The translations under genes and the position numbers were made by a program. This document shows, in pieces, positions 6,797-11,797 of a DNA stretch of 11,797 bases; position 1 is the stretch's first letter, and each line of letters opens with the position of its first letter. The stretch comes from Campylobacterota bacterium. GTDB lineage: Bacteria > Campylobacterota > Campylobacteria > Campylobacterales > SZUA-545. The stretch spans positions 1 through 11,797 of the forward strand of contig PWVP01000235.1 in assembly GCA_003561815.1 (NCBI GenBank). Reading direction: 5' to 3'. The notes below the pieces were generated by a model that worked only from the letters and a program-made list of their open reading frames with translations, ran no database searches and had not been told where the DNA came from.

Positions 6797-9700
6797 ATGC
6801 AGGAACTGTCCATCACCATCGCCGCCGCGCCGCCACGGCTGGTTATCGGCTCGGGCGAAGGACTCAACCTCTCGGCCATTATGCCGGTTTTGGAGAATCT
6901 CGGTCTGGCCTACGAGAGCGAAGCGCTGGTGAAACAAAAGGGGGTCATCGAGCGCCACTACACGCTGCTAGGGGCCGATGACGCGCTGCTTGGGGCCCAC
7001 GCCGAGGCGATCGCCGACTGCGCGAAAGCCGCGCTTCAGGGGCAGATGCGAAACACCGCCATGAACGCCCTGGCCTACCGCGCGGGGCTGAGCCCCTTTG
7101 CCATCTCCACACTGCGGGCGCTGGCCACCTACGAAAATCAGCTTCTTGAGCAGGTGAGCCAGAGCACCGTCCATGAGGTGCTCGCCGATCACGCCCCCTT
7201 CTGCGCCCTGGCCGATGGCTATCTACAGGCGCGCTTCTGCCCTAAGCACCACAGCACCAAAAAGGCGGCGCAGCTGAGCGAGAAGATCGAGAGCTATATT
7301 CAGCAGGTGGCGGATCTGACCGAAGATCAGGTGCTTCGCTTCTTCTGGGCGATTTTGCAGGCGCTTTTGCGCACCAACCTTTTTAAGCCCCACGAGGGGG
7401 CGTTTTTTGAGACCCAGGCGCTGGCGTTTAAGATTGACACCACCCGCTTGAGCGACTTTGCCGCCGGTATTCAGCCCCGCATCGAGGCGTTTATCTACCA
7501 CCCGATGATGAACGGTGTGCACCACCGCCGCACCCTGATTAGCCGTGGCGGCATCCGCCACTCTGAGCGCACCGAGGATTACCGTCAGGAGGTGCGCTCA
7601 CTGATGCAGGCCCAGCGGGTGAAAAACGCCGTGATTGTCCCCAGCGGGGCCAAAGGGGGGTTTGTCATCACCCAAAAACCCCTCGATCGCGAGAGCTTTA
7701 TCCGGTTTTATAGCCTCTATATCGAGGGGCTTTTGGATCTGGTGGATAACCGCCAGGAGGAGAGGATCGTCACGCCTGAGTGGGTGGTGCGCCACGACGG
7801 GGATGATCCCTACTTCGTCGTCGCCGCCGATAAAGGCACCGCCAAAATGAGCGACACCGCAAACGCCATCAGCCTCAAGCGGGGTTTCTGGCTCGGAGAC
7901 GCCTTCGCCTCCGGGGGCAAAAGCGGCTTTTCACACAAGGGAATGGGCATCACCGCCAAAGGGGCCATCAAGTCGATCGAGCGCTTCTTTATCGAGCGGG
8001 GGGTGGATCCTAAAGAGCACTCCGTAAGCGTGATCGGCATCGGCTCACCCGCGGGGGATGTGTTTGGCAACGGCATGCTGCTCAGCGAACACTACAAACT
8101 CCTTGGTGCGATCGGCAGCCGCGAGATCTTTATCGATCCCGACCCCGATCCAAAAAAGGCGACCGCTGAGCGCCGGCGACTCTTTGAGAACGGGCTGGGG
8201 TGGCGCGAGTACAACCCCAAACGGATCAGCAGCGGCGGCGGGGTGTTTGAGAAGGGGGCCAAACGCATTGAGCTCAGCGCCCCGATCAAGGCGCTTTTAA
8301 ACACCACCCGCCAGAGCGTCAGCGGCCCGGAACTGGCGCGCATGCTCCTGGCTGCCCCCTGCGATATGCTCTTCTCTGCCGGGGTGGGCACCTACATCAA
8401 AAGCGAGAGCGAGAGCGAGCGGGCATTGGGGGATAAGAGCACCGAGGGGCTGCGCATCAACGCCAGCGCGGTACAGGCGCTCAGTATCTGTGAGGGGGGC
8501 AATCTGGGATTGACCCAAAAGGCGCGGCTGGAGTACGCCTTTAGCGGTGGCTTTGTGGCGACAGATAGCATCGACAACAGCGCCGGTGTGCACACCTCCG
8601 ATTATGAGGTCAACCTCAAAATCATCCTGGACTCTCTGGTGCGAAAAGGGGCGCTCGATCCCTCCCGCCGTCAGGAGCTGCTCGAAGCGCAACAGCCGGA
8701 GGTGGAGAAGCTGGTGCTTCTGAACAACTACACCCAGTCGCTGGCACTCAGCCTCGATCAGCGCCGCGACCCCTGGCCGATTCTAGAGGCGATCCGCATC
8801 CTGGAGAACAAGCTCGAGAGCTTTGATCGCATCGCGCTGGATATCCCCCGCCAAAACGAGCTGCGCCGCCTGGTGAGCGAAAACCGTCCGCTACCCCGTC
8901 CGCTGCTGGCGGTGCTGCTTGGCTATGCGAAGATTCTGGTCAAAAGCCGCCTGATCGACTCGGGCACCTTCTTAGATGAGCCCATCGCCACCCGCCATCT
9001 GGAGCGCTACTTCCCCAAAGCCTTCACCGCCCTGTATAAGCAGGAGGTGCTCGGCCATCCGCTGCGCCATGAGATTACCGCCACCCAGATGGCCAGCTTT
9101 CTGATCAACACCCAGGGGGTGGGCTTTATCGCCGATCTGGGCCACATGAGTGAGGGCGATTTTCTGATCAAGATCCAGGCGACACTGGCTGTTGGCGAAC
9201 TCTTCGGGGCCAGCGATCTGCGCTTTAGCCTCTACCGGCAGGATTTTCGCATGAGCGCGCAGGCGCAGTACACACTGCTGCTGGCTTTGGAGGAGGCGAT
9301 CGGCTTTGGGGCCGGCTGGGTGGTGCGCCACCGCGCCCACCGCCACGGCGTACTGGAGAGCCCGCGGGTCTTTAGAGAGCAGCTCGATCGCTTCTTGGAG
9401 ACGCTGCCCATGACGCTGCCGCAAGGGCCGCTCTCAAGCGAGGAGCGCACCGCCCGCTTCTTTGGTCAGCTAGGGCTGGCGCGGTTTGCCCCGCTTTTGC
9501 TGATTGTCCACGAGCGGCGCCACCTGCCCTTTGATACGCTGCTGACCACCCTTGAGCAGCTCGACGAGGCGCTGGGGCTTCGCGCTCTTTTAGAGGCGCT
9601 GCGATCGGCCAAGGTGAGCAACGAGTGGCAGCAGGGGCTTTTGCCGCTGGCCGAACGGACACTGCATACGAGCGCTGTGCATCTGTGCGAGGCGGCTTTA

Positions 9701-9856
9701 GAGCATATCCGCAGCGATGAGACCCCCCGCGAGGCGACGGCGCGTTTTATCCAGATGCTGCCCGAGTGGGTGGGCCACGCGCAGGCCGAACGCCCCTTTG
9801 AGGCGCTGCTACTGGCGGTGTGGCAGCTTCAGGAGATGGTGGATGCGGCGGGTTAA
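6797..9856 (+). CDS. NAD-specific glutamate dehydrogenase, large type (about 1000-residue form)
   Basis: A 1019-residue enzyme that should convert glutamate, NAD+ and water to 2-oxoglutarate, NADH and ammonia, in the cytosol, linking amino-acid catabolism to the TCA cycle. It belongs with the large NAD-GDHs rather than the 450-residue hexameric type. Motifs seen: NALAYRAGLS near the N-terminus as in GDH-180 enzymes; PSGAKGGF with substrate-site K286; AADKGTAKMSD with D345; GFWLGDAFASGGKSG; the nucleotide-binding GIGSPAGDVFGNG (414-426); DPDPDPKK; GVGTYIK; EGGNLGLTQKARLE; and IDNSAGVHTSDYEVN. The long helical C-terminal domain has LLNNYTQSLALSL and LLAVLLGYAKI. GDH-180 enzymes are about 1600 residues; this one lacks roughly the first 500 (the leading ACT-like regions) and keeps one ACT-like segment. 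It is a complete frame, not a broken gene. The start is set by the ribosome site at 6785-6791. Confidence 0.93.
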   Translation: MQELSITIAAAPPRLVIGSGEGLNLSAIMPVLENLGLAYESEALVKQKGVIERHYTLLGADDALLGAHAEAIADCAKAALQGQMRNTAMNALAYRAGLSPFAISTLRALATYENQLLEQVSQSTVHEVLADHAPFCALADGYLQARFCPKHHSTKKAAQLSEKIESYIQQVADLTEDQVLRFFWAILQALLRTNLFKPHEGAFFETQALAFKIDTTRLSDFAAGIQPRIEAFIYHPMMNGVHHRRTLISRGGIRHSERTEDYRQEVRSLMQAQRVKNAVIVPSGAKGGFVITQKPLDRESFIRFYSLYIEGLLDLVDNRQEERIVTPEWVVRHDGDDPYFVVAADKGTAKMSDTANAISLKRGFWLGDAFASGGKSGFSHKGMGITAKGAIKSIERFFIERGVDPKEHSVSVIGIGSPAGDVFGNGMLLSEHYKLLGAIGSREIFIDPDPDPKKATAERRRLFENGLGWREYNPKRISSGGGVFEKGAKRIELSAPIKALLNTTRQSVSGPELARMLLAAPCDMLFSAGVGTYIKSESESERALGDKSTEGLRINASAVQALSICEGGNLGLTQKARLEYAFSGGFVATDSIDNSAGVHTSDYEVNLKIILDSLVRKGALDPSRRQELLEAQQPEVEKLVLLNNYTQSLALSLDQRRDPWPILEAIRILENKLESFDRIALDIPRQNELRRLVSENRPLPRPLLAVLLGYAKILVKSRLIDSGTFLDEPIATRHLERYFPKAFTALYKQEVLGHPLRHEITATQMASFLINTQGVGFIADLGHMSEGDFLIKIQATLAVGELFGASDLRFSLYRQDFRMSAQAQYTLLLALEEAIGFGAGWVVRHRAHRHGVLESPRVFREQLDRFLETLPMTLPQGPLSSEERTARFFGQLGLARFAPLLLIVHERRHLPFDTLLTTLEQLDEALGLRALLEALRSAKVSNEWQQGLLPLAERTLHTSAVHLCEAALEHIRSDETPREATARFIQMLPEWVGHAQAERPFEALLLAVWQLQEMVDAAG
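9831..9835 (+). promoter_or_regulatory. Ribosome binding site for the four-cysteine small protein, inside the dehydrogenase gene
   Basis: AGGAG lies 7 bases before ATG 9843, within the last codons of the glutamate dehydrogenase. Its position and spacing support the start of the overlapping small gene. Confidence 0.75.
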
Positions 9857-10034
9857 CTGTCGCCGCTGTCGCCACTTCTTCGTCACCTGGGAGCCCGCCC
9901 GCCCCTTTGGCTGCCGCTTTTTCGGCTTCAAAAGCGCCGAGATCCCCTCCATGGCGGTGTTTCAAAGTAGCGGTGTGCCCTGTGAGCAGTACAGCCCCCG
10001 CCACACCCCTGCTAAAAAGCGAAGCGACTTTTAA
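9843..10034 (+). CDS. Small four-cysteine protein, probably zinc-binding, conserved hypothetical
   Basis: A 63-residue protein whose ATG overlaps the last 14 bases of the glutamate dehydrogenase gene in another frame; a well-spaced AGGAG precedes it, so translation is probably coupled. It has C6-x2-C9, then HFFVTWEP, PFGC24, FGFKS, PSMAVFQSSG and PC47, with a basic C-terminal tail. Four cysteines in a CxxC...C...C layout suggest a small zinc site. I recall the CxxCxHFxVTWxPxxPxGCxxFGFKS pattern in short conserved hypothetical proteins of several bacterial phyla, some of them loosely annotated as uracil-DNA glycosylase; it is far too short to be that enzyme. Function unknown. Gene reality is well supported by motif, overlap and ribosome site. 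Confidence 0.85.
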   Translation: MRRVNCRRCRHFFVTWEPARPFGCRFFGFKSAEIPSMAVFQSSGVPCEQYSPRHTPAKKRSDF

Positions 10035-10088
10035 GCAACTCCCTTTTGCTACGCTGGTGTTTTACTAAGCCACACTCGGGGGTGAAGC

Positions 10089-11048
10089 GTGTTAAAATAC
10101 AACGATCCGAAGAGCGGGGGAGCCTATACGATGCAGGGGGATCTGTTTCAGACACTTTTCGATGCGGTGCCCTTTGGGGTCTATATTGTGGACCCGGATG
10201 ACTACAGTATCGTCTATATGAACGACCATTTCCGCCCTCTTTTAGAGGGGGCGGTTCAGCCGCTGCTGTGTCACCGGGTCTTTTATGGGCAGGATCGCGT
10301 CTGTGAGCACTGCCGCATTGATCCGCTTTTAAGCACCCAAAAAGAGGGGCAGACGCTCCGCTACGAGGTGTTTAATGAGATGGACAACCGCTGGTATCAG
10401 ATTCAAGATAGGCTGATTCGCTGGCCCGATGGACGGCTTTTAAAGTGCGCTGTCGCGATGGATATCGGCGATCTGAAGGCCACCCAGAACCGTCTGAGTG
10501 AGGTGCACGCCGAGCTGGCCATCAAAAACCGGGATCTAAAAGTGCTTTCGGAGATGGACACCCTCACCCGTCTGGCCAACCGGGGGCGGATGGATGGGTT
10601 GCTGCGTGCCGAGCTCGATCGCATCAAGCGCTACGGCGGCACCTTCTCGGTGTTGATGATCGACGCAGATCACTTCAAACGGGTCAACGACACCTACGGC
10701 CACGCCACAGGGGATACGGTGCTGCAATCCATCGCCGCCACCCTCTCAGAGGCGATCCGCACATCCGATAGCGCCGCGCGGTGGGGAGGCGAGGAGTTTC
10801 TGATTCTCGCCCCGCAGATTGGCGATAAGCAGGCAGCAGAGCTGGCCCAGCGGCTCTGTGAGGGGGTGCGCAGCGCACCGTACCCCTACGGCCTGAAACA
10901 GACCATCAGTGTCGGTGTGGCGACCTACCGATCGGGTGAGAGCATCGAGCGGCTTCTGGCCCGCGCCGATGAGCAGCTCTATGTCGCCAAGGCCAGTGGG
11001 CGCGATCGGGTTGAGTCCGCCGCTGCGCACCCTAAAAAAGGAGTTTGA
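10089..11048 (+). CDS. PAS-GGDEF diguanylate cyclase
   Basis: A 319-residue cytosolic enzyme predicted to make c-di-GMP from two GTP; no membrane segment is seen. Residues about 18-125 form a PAS sensor domain (AVPFGVYIVD, IVYMNDHF) with a three-cysteine motif C61-x10-C72-x2-C75. A signalling helix (about 127-155) leads to the DTLTRLANR motif (157-165). The GGDEF domain has the metal-site segment MIDADHFK (D192), the active-site variant GGEEF (233-237), and RTSD (224-227), five residues before it, matching the RxxD inhibitory site for product feedback. Catalytic residues are intact, so it should be active. The start is uncertain: GTG 10089 follows GGGGGTGA, but ATG 10131 (14 codons later) follows GGGGGAG at good spacing and also keeps the whole PAS domain. 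The next gene begins at the base after the stop, indicating an operon. Confidence 0.93.
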   Translation: MLKYNDPKSGGAYTMQGDLFQTLFDAVPFGVYIVDPDDYSIVYMNDHFRPLLEGAVQPLLCHRVFYGQDRVCEHCRIDPLLSTQKEGQTLRYEVFNEMDNRWYQIQDRLIRWPDGRLLKCAVAMDIGDLKATQNRLSEVHAELAIKNRDLKVLSEMDTLTRLANRGRMDGLLRAELDRIKRYGGTFSVLMIDADHFKRVNDTYGHATGDTVLQSIAATLSEAIRTSDSAARWGGEEFLILAPQIGDKQAAELAQRLCEGVRSAPYPYGLKQTISVGVATYRSGESIERLLARADEQLYVAKASGRDRVESAAAHPKKGV

Positions 11049-11534
11049 GTGGAGAGTCTATCCTACGAAAAGCAGGTTTTAAGCCCGATCGCCCAGCGGC
11101 TTGAGAGCCATCTACAGAGCGATCTGGGCATCCCTGTCAGCCAGCGAAGCGATCTAGACGCCCCGGCGCGCATCACCCTAAAACACACCACGGTCAGCAT
11201 CGGTCTGGCCGGCTCGGCGCGGATGCTCTTTGTGCTCAGCTACGACCTCTCTTTAATCGAAGCGCTCACCCGGGCGTTTGCCATGGGGGAGGTGGCACCA
11301 GAGGAGATCGAGGAGGTGCAAGAGAGTGTCGCCAGCGAAGTGGCCAATATCGTCCTGGGCAACTCCATCCCCAACTTCCCCGATGGCGGAAAAGGGATCA
11401 CCATGACCCCGCCGCTGGTGATCTGGCAGGCGCGCACCATCAGTGTCGGCAGCGACGCCAAAATCGCCACCACCCTCTTTGAGACCGACCACGGGGCGAT
11501 GGCCGCCAACATCATCTGGCCCCATGAACTGTAA
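11049..11534 (+). CDS. CheX-like chemotaxis phosphatase
   Basis: A 161-residue single-domain protein of the CheC/CheX family, whose members dephosphorylate CheY-type receivers. The family's active-site signature [DS]x3Ex2N is present as S93-x3-E97-x2-N100 (in SVASEVANIVLGN), followed about 21 residues later by prolines P121-P122, in line with the family's distal proline. There is one such motif, as in CheX, rather than two as in CheC. GTG 11049 follows the cyclase stop directly and is preceded by AAGGAG with a 5-base gap. The receiver gene starts 12 bases after its stop, so the probable substrate is encoded next door. Phosphatase activity and partner are inferred from motif and neighbour. Confidence 0.85.
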   Translation: MESLSYEKQVLSPIAQRLESHLQSDLGIPVSQRSDLDAPARITLKHTTVSIGLAGSARMLFVLSYDLSLIEALTRAFAMGEVAPEEIEEVQESVASEVANIVLGNSIPNFPDGGKGITMTPPLVIWQARTISVGSDAKIATTLFETDHGAMAANIIWPHEL

Positions 11535-11546
11535 GGAGTAGCGACT

Positions 11547-11797
11547 ATGTTAAAAATTTTGGTGGTGGATGACTCGATGATTATCCGCCGCAACCTGCGA
11601 AAAATGATCGAAGCGCTCGGCCACACGGTTATCGCCGAGGCCAAAAACGGCCAGGAGGCGATCAGCGCCTACGGCGAGCACCAGCCGGATCTGGTCACGA
11701 TGGATATCACCATGCCCGAACTCGACGGTATCGAGGCGACCCGGGCCATCTGTAAAGAGAATCCACAGGCTAAGGTGGTGATGATCACCTCCCACGG
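11547..11797 (+). CDS. CheY-like response regulator receiver, 3' end outside the window
   Basis: The first 83 codons of a receiver domain. Acidic pocket D8-D9 (LVVDDS), phosphoacceptor D53 (VTMDITMPELDG) and the switch threonine T81 (VVMITSH) are all present. The conserved lysine and the C-terminus lie past the right edge, so a stand-alone CheY-type protein cannot be told from a receiver with an output domain. ATG 11547 follows AAGGAG (11533-11538) with 8 bases between, and the ribosome site overlaps the stop codon of the CheX-like gene. The operon suggests it is the phosphatase's substrate; no cognate histidine kinase is visible. Confidence 0.93.
   Translation, partial: MLKILVVDDSMIIRRNLRKMIEALGHTVIAEAKNGQEAISAYGEHQPDLVTMDITMPELDGIEATRAICKENPQAKVVMITSH

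Noticed and set aside
9843..10034. Small four-cysteine protein as a uracil-DNA glycosylase
   Set aside because: At 63 residues it is far too short and lacks the active-site motifs; the label on similar proteins is probably annotation carry-over.
10034..10050. Possible terminator between the small protein and the cyclase (AGCAA/TTGCT arms)
   Set aside because: The stem is only 5 bp, AT-rich and without a following T tract, so read-through into the signalling genes cannot be excluded.

Overview
This is an 11.8-kb chromosomal window from a fairly GC-rich Gram-negative bacterium, most likely a proteobacterium. The evidence is a Sec-exported periplasmic protein, a type-I-secretion style RTX protein, a large NAD-dependent glutamate dehydrogenase of the proteobacterial family, a good sigma-54 promoter, and chemotaxis and c-di-GMP signalling genes. 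The taxon cannot be fixed from sequence alone. The gene mix would suit a flagellated environmental lineage such as Magnetococcia, but that is only a guess. No tRNA, rRNA, CRISPR array, insertion sequence or phage gene was seen.

Left part (minus strand). Positions 1-3388 hold the first 1129 codons of a giant RTX (calcium-binding nonapeptide repeat) protein whose 3' end lies outside the window. It has a short N-terminal domain, an acidic and proline-rich linker, a beta-rich region with an Ig-like motif, then about 700 residues of glycine/Asn/Asp-rich repeats built from seven larger modules. A near-consensus sigma-70 promoter (TTGAAA, 18-bp spacer, TATAAT) lies upstream. Next comes a small secreted LPP20-like protein (3572-4102) with a well-formed sigma-54 (-24/-12) promoter, then gyrA (4223-6703) ending in a strong intrinsic terminator.

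Right part (plus strand). A 93-bp divergent region separates gyrA from a 1019-residue NAD-glutamate dehydrogenase (6797-9856). A tiny four-cysteine protein (9843-10034) overlaps the end of that gene and is probably translationally coupled to it. After a 54-bp gap comes a compact signalling cluster: a PAS-GGDEF diguanylate cyclase (10089-11048), a single-domain CheX-like phosphatase (11049-11534) and a CheY-like receiver (11547 to the right edge). The genes abut or lie 12 bases apart and each has a clear ribosome binding site.

How the parts may work together: gyrA and the dehydrogenase are housekeeping functions. The last three genes look like one operon joining receiver dephosphorylation to c-di-GMP synthesis; no histidine kinase is visible. 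The RTX protein is probably a surface or secreted adhesin. Any c-di-GMP control of it is speculation. The points most worth following are the cyclase-CheX-receiver operon with its three-cysteine PAS domain, the sigma-54-driven LPP20 gene, and the Asn-for-Asp pattern in the RTX repeats.
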